This document shows, in pieces, positions 38,933 to 48,149 of a stretch of 64,000 nucleotides of DNA. Under the pieces are notes generated by a model, which searched no databases, was not told the DNA's origin, and worked only from the letters and a program-made list of their open reading frames with translations. Source of the stretch: Aurantiochytrium sp. KH105 (lineage: Eukaryota; Sar; Bigyra; Thraustochytrida; Thraustochytriidae); contig BGKB01000016.1 of NCBI GenBank assembly GCA_003116975.1, forward strand, positions 375,127-439,126, in the 5' to 3' direction. Every line of letters starts with the position of its first letter. The first letter of the stretch is position 1. The position numbers were made by a program, and so were the translations under genes.

Positions 38933-40522
38933 ATGCGTTTTTCCCTTATGACGAATACAGTCTCGGCGGCCGTCGCCGAGACCTATGCAGTGAACAACGA
39001 GGAAGACATCAATGCGGTTTACCTTTACTCAAATGGCAAAGGTAACAGTAGCAGCAGCAGTAGAGGTGCCAGTAGCTCTCGCAAACATAATACGCCACAT
39101 GGCTTCCTCGAAGAGGACCGGGAAGACAATCTGGATTGGGAAAGCCGCGGCGCAGGGCGCGCTGCTGCGACGCCGAGCGAAGTTTCTTTGAACTCAATCG
39201 TCGGTGCATCCGCACAGCAGACAACACCTGAAGTCTTGCATCGAGTGAGTGGTGTCTTGGACAAGCGTCGTGGCGAGCTTTCGAGTCTTCGGCCAGCAGC
39301 AACGCTCGATGAGTTCCGAAACAGTAGTCACGGATCGGCCAAGAGTGCCATCAATTCATTACTCACGTCGGAGCGCGTCTTGCGGCCCTTGCGCTCGCTT
39401 ATTGTGCAGTCTTATTTGCAAAGGCCCGAGCGCTTCTCATTGAATTTGGGCGAACTTCTCACAGAACTCGCCGAAGAAGAGCAACAAGGGGCGCGCCAAG
39501 CCACTAGCGGCGCCCTTGGAAACGGTAGCCCCTCCTCGCGCGACCGACAGTCAGATGTCCATGTAGGTCTCGACGCCGAGGTCACCGAGGAGAATCCATA
39601 CTATCTCGCGGTCGACATGCTCGAGGTTGAACTTGCCAACATTCTTAGCACGTGTTCGCTACCCCGGACTCGAAGTCGTAAAAGCGGTAGAACATCAGCC
39701 TCTATGAACAAAAAGTCGCCTGCGCGATCATCGCCGCCCCGAAGCGACCCTGAGGAGACAAACGACGATACAGGATACCGACGCCACGGCTCGGGGCTCA
39801 AACCGTCCGCATCTTTGCGCTCGCGGGGGTCACAGAAATCCTCACGTCGAAAGCACGCTTCGAATTCCACGCGCGCGGGGCCAAACTCGAGGAATAGCAA
39901 GACCGCAGCTCCTCGCGAGCTCGATAGGGACGACCCCCTTGCAGAGACAGTTCTCATGTGGAACGCGGCAAGTGGACCCCCCCCTGATTCAAGCGACTCG
40001 GATCGTGCGGGATCGCGACGGGCAGGGAGACTTGCATGGCAACCCCTGCGAGAGAGACGAAAAAAGGGTCTCAAGGCCCATCTTGATTTCGAAGACCTCG
40101 AAGCTTCACTCAACGAAGTGAGCGGACCTGTCGAAGTTGACTCTGAATTGCATGATATGGCGGCTGACGTGGATGAGGTGTTTTTGGCGACTTCTTCCCG
40201 GCCTCGCACGCAAGGACAGCGACCTTTCACCTCATCGCCCGCATTTTCTTCCGCAACGGCAAGGCGTTCTTCCACTCGCGCCCGTGCCGAGAACGCTCGA
40301 CCCTGGACTTCGGCAGACGAGAGGGTTGCCTCTAGCAAAAAGTCGCAAAGAAGAAAGAAATCGTCAAAGACAAGAAAACTCCATGGAATGGGGTCATTGC
40401 ATCAAGACCAGTACCATGATGATCCTGGCAAATCGATTCGGAGAAAGACCGCTTCCAGCGCGGAGCTAGACCGGCTATGTCGCGACACGGCCTCGACACG
40501 CGCACGCCAACTTGCGGAGTAA
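38933..40522 (+). CDS. Hypothetical Ser/Arg-rich disordered protein
   Basis: A 529-residue intronless protein starting MRFSLMTNTVSAAV. A short ordered-looking helical block lies at about 135-190 (INSLLTSERVLRPLRSLIVQSYLQRPERFSLNLGELLTELAEEE; cited only in part as LRSLIVQSYLQRP). A second lies near 222-245 (YYLAVDMLEVELANIL). The remainder is Ser, Arg, Lys and Asp-rich and likely disordered. I recognise no family. The LIVQSYLQ...GELLTELA block somewhat resembles an RII-alpha/LisH-type helical hairpin, but this is uncertain. Confidence 0.65.
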   Translation: MRFSLMTNTVSAAVAETYAVNNEEDINAVYLYSNGKGNSSSSSRGASSSRKHNTPHGFLEEDREDNLDWESRGAGRAAATPSEVSLNSIVGASAQQTTPEVLHRVSGVLDKRRGELSSLRPAATLDEFRNSSHGSAKSAINSLLTSERVLRPLRSLIVQSYLQRPERFSLNLGELLTELAEEEQQGARQATSGALGNGSPSSRDRQSDVHVGLDAEVTEENPYYLAVDMLEVELANILSTCSLPRTRSRKSGRTSASMNKKSPARSSPPRSDPEETNDDTGYRRHGSGLKPSASLRSRGSQKSSRRKHASNSTRAGPNSRNSKTAAPRELDRDDPLAETVLMWNAASGPPPDSSDSDRAGSRRAGRLAWQPLRERRKKGLKAHLDFEDLEASLNEVSGPVEVDSELHDMAADVDEVFLATSSRPRTQGQRPFTSSPAFSSATARRSSTRARAENARPWTSADERVASSKKSQRRKKSSKTRKLHGMGSLHQDQYHDDPGKSIRRKTASSAELDRLCRDTASTRARQLAE

Positions 40523-40736
40523 TGTAGGGTTCGTTGCTTTACGCTAGTACGGTTCAACTCTTTGATTCGCTAGGACCTAGCCTTTTCGTGTGACGCTTAA
40601 ACTCTAGAAGTAGTTCGTAGGAGGTCTCAGTCAGTTATTCTTGATCAAGCGTGAGAAAACATTTTCTCTACTTCGCTTTCTATCTTTTTTACAGTGGCTG
40701 ACTTGGTTGCGATCTTCTCAATGGGTCCTCTTTTTT

Positions 40737-42155
40737 TCACGGAGTAAAGAGCTGTGAGAAAAGGCCCAAACCAGCGACCCAGGCTTGGCGTGACGCAGGC
40801 GAAGGCGCAGCAAATTGCATGGGCATGACGCCTTTGCGCGCCACATGGAGTCGAAAAATAGTCTGCGGAGGGGCAATCATGGCTTCCTCCTCGGCAAGAC
40901 CTGCACAAAAAATTGCACTAATGTCCGAAAGTGGAAGGGAGAATGTATGCTTTGCATTCTGTTCGCTGCGGCGTTGCTGCTGGGCGAGAAACCGGTCCTG
41001 CCCACGTATTGGTACAGAGGACATATCACCATCGTTGGTCGCCATCGAAAAATCGTCCTCGTGTTCTTGGAGCGTCCAGAAGAGCTTGTCGAGTTTTGCA
41101 TTGAGACACAGAAAGACCTCGGTGCACACATGAGGGTCGCCTGGCTGGCTACCTCGCACGAGAACAGCGCGCATAGACGTGCCATTGCGCAGCATATTGG
41201 CAAGTTCAAAGTGCTCCTCAAGAATTGGAGCGAGCAGTTCGTTTGCGTCAGCAGCGGGACCGTCCCGGGGACCTTTAATGCGCAGGGCGCGCTTAAGCCG
41301 CGGAGCGCGTTTGATTTTGTCACCGTTCGCACGATTGACGGCGCCATCCTCGCTTGGCGCGCCAAGAGGTTGCTTCTGCGGACCCTTTTTCAAACGTGTG
41401 GACCCAAGCCTCTGAAGATGCGTACGGACGAGGGCTTCTTCTTGTTCGAGAATTGCGAGGCGCTCGGCAAGTGCTTTCTTCACCTGTTTGGCTTTTTGCG
41501 CATGGCGCGCTGAAGTCCGCGACGAGGCCACGGAGAATTCTTGGGCCGTAACAAAGTCGTCCTCCTCGATCTCTTCTCCGTTGTCGTCGTCTTCGTGGTG
41601 ACTTCTAGGTCCTACTGAAGAGGATGCATGAGAGTAGACTTCTTCCACGCGATGTCGAGCGGTAAGACTTCGGATGCTAGTCACCAGAGAGTCTACATCA
41701 TCATCATCATGGTTGTCGACGTCGTTGTTGTAGTGGTCATTGTAATGTTCGTGTTCATCGTCAATATTTTCTTGGAGGGCAACGGCGAGATCGCTGTCGT
41801 TGTCAAGGTCGTCCGCGACGGCGCGGAGCATGCTGGAGATGGACAGCTGCACGCGACGCCTGGGCGAGCGGAAGCCAACCTCGGATGTCTCCGAGTCCCC
41901 CGTCCGGCCCGTTCCCTGCGCAGCGCGTGTGGATGAAGCCGACACAGGCTGCCCTTGCGCTTCATGCTGGGCTAGTCCCTGGGAGCGCTGATGTTTCTGC
42001 TGCAGCCGCTGTTCAAGGTCTTTGTCTGCAGCGCGCAGTCGTTGAAGGAGTGCGCCATGTCGCTGCAGTGGGCGTCCGTGGTCCTGGAGCTCGCGCTCAA
42101 AGCGCTGCGCGAGCGCCGACCTGCCCGAAGGGTCGTGTCCAATGTCCACGGACAT
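40737..42155 (-). CDS. Coiled-coil protein with C-terminal PH-like domain
   Basis: A 472-residue protein from the first ATG at 42155. Order: Gln/Arg-rich helical N-terminus, an acidic His/Asn/Asp-rich stretch near residue 140, a coiled coil at about 225-265 (KAKQVKKALAERLAILEQEE), a basic linker, and a C-terminal domain at about 310-470. The last segment reads like a pleckstrin-homology fold: a strand ending VFLCLNAKLDKLFWTL, an internal loop, SLPLSDISAIF, and a closing helix SRQAWVAGLGLFSQLF. PH folds bind phosphoinositides or proteins. The helical N-terminus suggests a scaffold. No family name can be given. Confidence 0.65.
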   Translation of the reverse strand: MSVDIGHDPSGRSALAQRFERELQDHGRPLQRHGALLQRLRAADKDLEQRLQQKHQRSQGLAQHEAQGQPVSASSTRAAQGTGRTGDSETSEVGFRSPRRRVQLSISSMLRAVADDLDNDSDLAVALQENIDDEHEHYNDHYNNDVDNHDDDDVDSLVTSIRSLTARHRVEEVYSHASSSVGPRSHHEDDDNGEEIEEDDFVTAQEFSVASSRTSARHAQKAKQVKKALAERLAILEQEEALVRTHLQRLGSTRLKKGPQKQPLGAPSEDGAVNRANGDKIKRAPRLKRALRIKGPRDGPAADANELLAPILEEHFELANMLRNGTSMRAVLVRGSQPGDPHVCTEVFLCLNAKLDKLFWTLQEHEDDFSMATNDGDMSSVPIRGQDRFLAQQQRRSEQNAKHTFSLPLSDISAIFCAGLAEEEAMIAPPQTIFRLHVARKGVMPMQFAAPSPASRQAWVAGLGLFSQLFTP

Positions 42156-42688
42156 AAGGCCCCACGCGCAAAGCGCAAAGCGCAAAGCGCAAATGCTCGG
42201 CGCGCACAATGGTGGTCTGTCTCCTCCGTCAGTGTGTGTCTCTCTCTCCAAGAATGTGGCGCTCCCATTGTCTTGGTTTCTTCTGCTTTCTGCTTTGTGA
42301 GCGTTTCATGATGCCACAGCCTGCCTGAGCCGGTCACACATCATCATCGTGGTGAAAACTACTCCATTGTGACGAGACACACGCGCGATGGTTGGCATGC
42401 TCGCTTGATCGTTCGCGTGTCGCCAGCTAGCAGCTTGCAGCTAGCACACCTGCCAGCACGAGGTCGAACCAAAACAGAGAAAAGACATAGTAATATTAGG
42501 TCAGGTGAGGGAGGTGTCTGACGGCGAGAGGGGTAGGTAGACCGCGCAGGCAGGCAGGCAGGCAGGCAGGCAGGCTGGCTGGCAAAAATGGTGCAAAGAG
42601 AGGGTGGAAGAAAGACTTGAACGGCATGGCATGGCATGGCATGGCATGGCATGGCATGGCATACGAAGCACAAAGGCAGACAAAAGTG
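42156..42688. other. Intergenic spacer with GGCA and GCATG repeats
   Basis: 533 bases between two genes on the minus strand. It contains GCGCAAA repeats (about 42169-42190), a GGCA tract (42547-42583) and a perfect (GCATG)7 array (42624-42658). No gene is seen. Confidence 0.55.
42624..42658 (+). repeat. (GCATG)7 pentanucleotide array
   Basis: Seven perfect GCATG units, with degenerate flanks, starting 31 bases after the stop codon of the minus-strand N-myristoylation-candidate gene, probably within its 3' untranslated region. Confidence 0.9.
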
Positions 42689-43993
42689 TTATGCTGCGCC
42701 GCCGGAGCCCTTAGGATTGGCCGCTTTGCGGCGCGGTACGTCGTCTTCGTCATCGTCGTCAATATCCGTGGCAGAGTCCCCGGCATCGGTATCGCAGTCA
42801 GAATACTCGTACTTGTGAATGACGCGTTCTTCGTCGTCGAAGAGCTCGCTAAAGACGAGAATTGCAAAGTGCACAAGAAAGGCCGAACGGAGCGCAAGCA
42901 GGGTTTCCGTGGTGAGCTTGCGACGCATATCCATGTCGAGACCTTCCGAGACAAAGCTAAGGATGTTGCGAATACTCTTGCTTGAAGACATGCGCCGAGC
43001 ATTCTTCTTGGCATTTCGCGAGTAGTAACCCTGGAAAGAGTTGACGGAGTTGTTGTTGACCAAGACGCTGTTTGTGTTGCCATCTTTGTCAGCGAGCTCG
43101 ATGGTCTTTTGGTCAAGGTTGGTATCGAAAGCTGTCTCTGTGTGGTCCTCCAAGGGAAAGGTATCATCGGACTCGTTGCCAGAGCTGGGTCCGGCCGAGG
43201 AAAGCTTGATTGCAAGGGTTTCGGGAATGGACTGTTGTTCCTGGTCAGCGCTTTCGCCGCTGGCACTGCTCGCGTTTGCGGCTTCGTCTTCTTCCTCGTC
43301 GCTCTCGAGAGGAGCGCCCACGCTGCGATTATCGTTTACCGCTGCAACTTCATCGACTTCGGCATGCAGGCCAAGCATGTAGCCCACCTCGTTCCAGATG
43401 CCGCTGGGGGTCCTGCTCACACTCGATGAGGCGTGTTGGCGACGCTCCACTTCGAACGTGTTGTTGATTTCGACGAGAAGACCCACGGGGATTTCGTTGC
43501 CACCTCCGTGCTTGGCCAGGACGTCTTCGACCAGATTGGGGAGGCCTTTGTCGTCGTAGACGACGTTGATGTCGAAGAGCTCGAAACAGCATTTCTCCAT
43601 GAGTTTGCGCACGATCTTGTTCTTGTTGTAGGCGGAGATGTTTTGAGGGGCCACAACGGCGTGCAGGACGCGGGCGCGCGAGACGACTTTCTCGCGCGCA
43701 TTCATGATGAGGGCGCGACGGCCGGGATCGGTGAGCCGGAGCCAGGTCTTGACGACGCGATCCTTTTCGCGAACCCAGCTCTCGTACAACTCTGCTGACA
43801 GGCTTTCGGTTCCGGCCCTTTTGCGGAATTCACTAATGCGGTTGCGAACGCGATTGACCTCCAACTCGGCCTCCTTGCCGCTCAGCATGGGCTCGCCGCT
43901 GCTCGTCAATGACGAAAAGGATGCTGCGGAGTCGAGGGATCGCAGGGAGCGCGCGTCGCTCTGCGTGGCATTTCGCGACGAGTCCTGGCCCAT
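42689..43993 (-). CDS. Hypothetical acidic protein, probable N-myristoylation
   Basis: A 434-residue protein from the first ATG at 43993. It starts MGQDSSRNAT, with Gly2 and Ser6 fitting the N-myristoyltransferase consensus, so membrane attachment is likely. A helical middle region (about 40-190, with LRLTDPGRRALIMNAREKVV and IVRKLMEKCCFELFDINVVYD) looks folded. Then follow an acidic/Ser-rich linker, a Lys/Arg-rich helix and a helical block (about 365-400, LTTETLLALRSAFLVHFAIL), and the protein ends in an acidic tail. I recognise no family. Neighbouring PH-like and SAM/PH proteins are also putative membrane scaffolds. Confidence 0.65.
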   Translation of the reverse strand: MGQDSSRNATQSDARSLRSLDSAASFSSLTSSGEPMLSGKEAELEVNRVRNRISEFRKRAGTESLSAELYESWVREKDRVVKTWLRLTDPGRRALIMNAREKVVSRARVLHAVVAPQNISAYNKNKIVRKLMEKCCFELFDINVVYDDKGLPNLVEDVLAKHGGGNEIPVGLLVEINNTFEVERRQHASSSVSRTPSGIWNEVGYMLGLHAEVDEVAAVNDNRSVGAPLESDEEEDEAANASSASGESADQEQQSIPETLAIKLSSAGPSSGNESDDTFPLEDHTETAFDTNLDQKTIELADKDGNTNSVLVNNNSVNSFQGYYSRNAKKNARRMSSSKSIRNILSFVSEGLDMDMRRKLTTETLLALRSAFLVHFAILVFSELFDDEERVIHKYEYSDCDTDAGDSATDIDDDDEDDVPRRKAANPKGSGGAA

Positions 43994-45546
43994 GGTGCCC
44001 TGTGTATGTATGTGCGAATGTCGTATGCGAATCCGCGTGGCGTCTGCGATGTCAACGAGAGGACAGGCCACTAAGTAGCTCCCTCGCCCGACCAACCCAC
44101 CGGCCTTGCCCCTGCCCTGCTTGTAGACTTTGTCCAAGAGGTTGTTACGCTTGTGTCGCTACTTCTTTTCCCTCTTTGTCTGTCTCTTTGCCTTTGCTCG
44201 CTTTGCTAGCCAGCGGCAACAGCAACTGGCGGTGACAGGGCAGTCAATCCGCGCGCGTCCGGGGCCAGGCAGGCTGCGCCGCGTCCGTGCGAGCGCAGGA
44301 GCACGGCGCACGGCGCAAGCGCAGGGCAGCGCAGCGCAGCGCGGGGTAACGCGGAGCAGAGCGAGCCTGGCTGGCGACGCGGCGGCGGCGGAATTTCAAC
44401 TCAATTCCGCGCCTGGACGCGCCCGCGAGCGCGGCTCGCTCGCCGTCCGGCGCGCGTCTGCCTGCGTCTGCGCCTGCGTCTGCGCCGGCGTCTGCGCCGG
44501 CGAGAGCGGCCGCGTGGCAGGCGCTCGCTCGCTCGCTGGCTGGCTCGAGGTCCGTCGCGCGGGCTCGGGGCGTTCGAGGTCTGGTCTCGCGTGCGTGCGT
44601 GCGTGCGGCGGCGGGTCCTTCTTTCCGGCGAGGCCCCGCGGTTTCCCGCGCTTTGCCCCACTGTGGCGGCCGCCGCCGCAAGTGGGTTATAGCCCGCAAG
44701 TGGGGTATAGCCGCGGCCACTGGGGTAGGCGCGCAAGCAGGGCCAGGAAAGAAAGCAATGGCAAGCCAGAGCACAAGCACGAGCACCAGCACGAGCAGGA
44801 ACACGAGCACGGTGATCCAGGCTCAGCTAGCTAGCTCTTCCATTCCAAGATCGCGTTCACCACTGGTGGCTGGCCGGCAGCGGCAGCGGCTGCTGCAGCA
44901 GCCAGCTAGCTAGCTTCTCAAGCTCACTCTGCTTGCTTGCCGGCTGGCTGGCTCGCGATGATCTGGCCTCGGCCTGGGCTCTCAACCTCTCGGGCGAGGT
45001 CCTCGCGCTCGCGACGACGCCGCCGCGCCTGCGATCAGACCGTCGCGGAGCGCCCCGTCGAGGCCACGACGCGACGCGCGCGAGGCGGGCAGGCCTGGAG
45101 GAGGCGCTGGAAGCGGAGCGGCGGCAGCCAGGAGCCAGCGGCCGCCGCAGTGTCGCTGGCAGGGAGGGGCCTCGGAGAAAGAAAGAGGCGGTGTGCGCTT
45201 GGAAGCGCCGTATCATTTCGCAGGGGGTGATTGGAGCAGCAGCACGCCTCGACCGGCCTGCTCGGCGCGCGCGTGTGCGCGTGTGCGGCCAGTGCTGGCT
45301 GTCTGGCTGGCTGGCTTGCGAGAAATTGGCGAGGGAGAAGTCGAAGATGCAAGGAGGATCGGTTGCGTCGGTGAAAAACGGGGAAAGCACAAGCGGTGAG
45401 ACTTGATTCGCGCAATTCTGTTACAGCACGATCGGCCGTGATTTGGGCGAACTTCGTGGAGAGGCTGCAGCGGATAACTCGTGCGTATGTGCGATGGCTG
45501 GGGAGATCAAAACTCTTCTTTACTGCAAACTCACAAGAGGAAGAAA

Positions 45547-45577
<31 letters not shown>

Positions 45578-45706
45578 GTTGAAGTTTGACTTGTAATTTA
45601 GATAGTTTGTGTGATCGATTCTGGACAGCAGATGGAGATGGACGCTGACGCCGTGATCCTGTCGACCTTGTTTCTCCTCTCTACATCCAAGTATCCGTTC
45701 GTCAGC
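43994..45706. other. Long intergenic region with low-complexity DNA
   Basis: 1.7 kb between the N-myristoylation-candidate gene and the short-chain dehydrogenase gene. Contents include CTGCG-type repeats (about 44457-44500), CGCT/GGCT (44523-44545), the 18-bp tandem repeat listed separately, GAGCACCAGCAC-type repeats (about 44770-44815), AGCT-rich palindromic patches (44826-44838 and 44900-44912) and a GAA tract (about 45538-45577). Open frames here are Arg/Ala/Ser-rich artefacts of composition. No gene is supported. Confidence 0.5.
44677..44712 (+). promoter_or_regulatory. 18-bp tandem repeat containing CAAGTGGG and TATAG
   Basis: Two adjacent 18-base units (44677-44694 and 44695-44712), CGCAAGTGGGTTATAGCC and the same with one change (GGGGTATAG), plus a weaker third (about 44713-44730). 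The unit includes CAAGTG, the hexamer that clusters at 2314-2464. It lies about 0.7 kb upstream of the N-myristoylation-candidate gene. A regulatory role is inferred. Confidence 0.3.
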
Positions 45707-46657
45707 TCACTTGCCCAAAAGACGACGGAGAACGGCGCGAGCGGCGACGGCCTGGGCGAGGAGCACAAGAAAGACACAGGAAGCGTCGCTGAGTCCAATG
45801 GTGTCACGGATCCGCGCAGCAGCGTACGAGTTAAGCATGACGTAGCTGAAGCAGAACTTGCGAAAGCGGGGGTTCACAAGGTAGGTTCCCGGCAGCAGGC
45901 GCGGGAGGAAGTCGAGCAGGTATGCGTCCGGGCCAACGCGAATGCGAAACTGGTTCCGCATGGCGCCTTCGAGGATCATCTTCGCGGCCTGGTCAGAGTT
46001 CGTGAGGCCGATTCTCTTGAACATGTCAAGAGCGTCCTCGCGGGTGATCTGAGTCAAGTCGGCGTTCTCCATGAGTTGCGAACGAACGTAGCCGGGATGC
46101 ACGCAGTGCACCTTGACTTGTGGGCAGCGAATGGTGCATTCAGTCGCGAGCGCCTCCGTAAAGCCGCGCACCGCGAACTTGGACGCGTGGTAGTTCGAGT
46201 TGTTGTCAGTGGCAAAGTAGCCGTACATGGACGAGATGTTGATGAGGTGGGCGGACTTTTCGCGCTTGAGCAGCGGCAGAAAGACGCGCGTGCAGTCGAC
46301 AACACCGTCAAAGTTGATTTTGATGGTGCGGTCGTAGTACTCCTTGGTCTGGTCCTCGAAGAAGCCCAGCGCGGCGATACCGGCATTATTTACAAGCACT
46401 GAGCACCGCTTGTGCTTCTCGAGCGTCTCGTCGCGGAAGCGCTCAAGGTCCTCGACGCTGCGCACGTCCACCACGTGTGTCGAGACGGGGCACTTGTCGC
46501 CAATGTCCTGGCGCGTCTGCTCGAGCGCCTTCTCATTGAAGTCGGCGAGCGCGAGGCCCGCGCATCCGCTCCGCGCGAGCAGCAAGGCCATCTCCCTTCC
46601 CATGCCTTGGGCCGCGCCGGTGATGGCAATCACATGGTTCGAGTAGTCTCCGCGCAT
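45707..46657 (-). CDS. Short-chain dehydrogenase/reductase
   Basis: A 316-residue classical SDR. The Rossmann glycine motif TGAAQGMG is at 13-20, NNAG follows strand 4, and the catalytic Ser (INISSMYGY) and Tyr-x-x-x-Lys (YHASK) are intact, so an active NAD(P)-dependent oxidoreductase is expected. A PGYVRS loop follows strand 6. After the SDR core the C-terminus has hydrophobic segments (DFLPRLLPGTYL and ASCVFLVLLAQAVAARAVL) that may anchor it to a membrane or lipid droplet, as in retinol and 17-beta-hydroxysteroid type SDRs. The substrate cannot be read from sequence. The ATG at 46657 fits the family start. Confidence 0.9.
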   Translation of the reverse strand: MRGDYSNHVIAITGAAQGMGREMALLLARSGCAGLALADFNEKALEQTRQDIGDKCPVSTHVVDVRSVEDLERFRDETLEKHKRCSVLVNNAGIAALGFFEDQTKEYYDRTIKINFDGVVDCTRVFLPLLKREKSAHLINISSMYGYFATDNNSNYHASKFAVRGFTEALATECTIRCPQVKVHCVHPGYVRSQLMENADLTQITREDALDMFKRIGLTNSDQAAKMILEGAMRNQFRIRVGPDAYLLDFLPRLLPGTYLVNPRFRKFCFSYVMLNSYAAARIRDTIGLSDASCVFLVLLAQAVAARAVLRRLLGK

Positions 46658-46853
46658 TTTCCCTACTTCTGCTGCTCCTGCTGCTCCTGCTGCCTCTGCT
46701 GCTGCTCTCTTCGCTCGGTCCAAGTCCTCTGTTCGCCGAGATCTCCTCCTCGTGCACTGCACAGCCGCGCAGGTTTCACTCCTGTCGTCTTGCTCTTCTT
46801 CTGGTTCGTGCTCGCGTGTTCCGGATTTGCCGTCCCCTGGGAAGCGCCCGCGG

Positions 46854-46911
<58 letters not shown>

Positions 46912-48149
46912 GATCTCGATCTCCTCGCTCACCCTTTGCAGGATACTCTATCTTGTCTCGTCGTGATCACACTGGCCGCACGCACGGGCAGCGGATCCTG
47001 CTCGGCGATCTTCTTCTCCTCCCCGGCGCAGTGCAGCGCGGAGTGGTCGTAGTCGTAGTATACGTGCGTGTACGGGACGCAGTATCCGCGCGCCTCGGCT
47101 CGAGGTCGCGGCGCCGCGAGAACTGCGATTTGCAGCTGCGCTGCGCGGCGCGGGCTGGGCTGAGACGGCGCCGGCGCGAGGCGCGGGGCGCGTCCCGCGG
47201 GCGCCGGACTGGCGCGGCGCCGCCGTCTGAGGCGCCATCGGGACCGGCAACGCCGACACAGACCAGGCGAGTCCCACGCCGACCCGGCGAAGCCCGCGAA
47301 GCGCGCGAAGCGCGCGAAGCGAAGCGGCTGCCGCGAAGCAGCGCAAAAGCGAGTGGCCGCCGGGCACGGCGCGCTGCGCTGTCGACCGCCCCGGGTTCGG
47401 TCGGGGCCGGACGCGGGCGTCGTGGAACTGCGACCGCGAGGGTGAGAAAGATACTCTTCGCCCGCATCGCTCTCACAACACACACTGACTCGGATTTGAT
47501 GGAAGGGAAGGGAAGTTGCGTTGCGCACACCGCGGCGGAGCATGATCTGCAAGGGCTTGAGGGCTCGAGCGAGGGCTAGTTGGTGGCTTGCTGTCGGAAA
47601 AGAGGAAAGGATGTTGCAGAATGCGAAGGAAAAGGATCGTGAAGGGATGCTCTTGAACGTTTTGAGAGAGAGAGATTGAGAAAATGGATGGCGAACGAAG
47701 TCATAGCAAGTCAACGCAACACATACTATATACATTAATCGATCGATGGATCAATCGCTTGCTTGCTTGCTCGCTTGCTTGCTTGCTTGCCTGCTTCTCG
47801 CTCGCAGTCAATACCTTGATCCTACTAGGTAGGGTTACTATGCATGTCGTCTTCAATAATAAAAAGATGCTATAGCTGCATTCTCGGTGCACACCGGGTA
47901 CGCGCGCGCACACGAAGCGAAGTTTTTGCAGAGGCTCATTGTCAATCGATGATGGCCGTGAGCACCTCGCGCAGAGCCAGAGGGTCTAGGCGATCCCCGG
48001 CTGGCTGCGGCCTCGTTGAATCGAGCATCGAGGTTTAGCGTGCGTCGCTGACACGCGCTTCACTTCAACGCGCTTGTCTCAGGCAGACGCGAGTACCGTG
48101 AGCCGTCTTGTGCGGGAAACGCTCGAGGAGAGAAGGCTCGCTCGCACCG
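46658..48149. other. Divergent intergenic region with GCTT arrays
   Basis: 1.5 kb between the SDR and INPP4-type genes. It contains GCT (46667-46705), (GCTT)n of about 14 units (46855-46911), GCGCGAA repeats (47295-47322) and a second GCTT tract (47756-47790). The INPP4 frame is open back to 48108 but has no ATG before 48150. No other gene is seen. Confidence 0.5.
46855..46911 (+). repeat. (GCTT)n microsatellite, about 14 units
   Basis: 57 bases of pure GCTT located about 200 bases upstream of the SDR start codon. Similar tracts recur at 36970, 47756, 54747 and 55307. Confidence 0.95.

Noticed and set aside
42496..43266. 256-residue minus-strand frame overlapping the N-myristoylation-candidate gene
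   Set aside because: It translates the GCATG array and the shifted frame of a better-supported gene; it starts without a favourable context.
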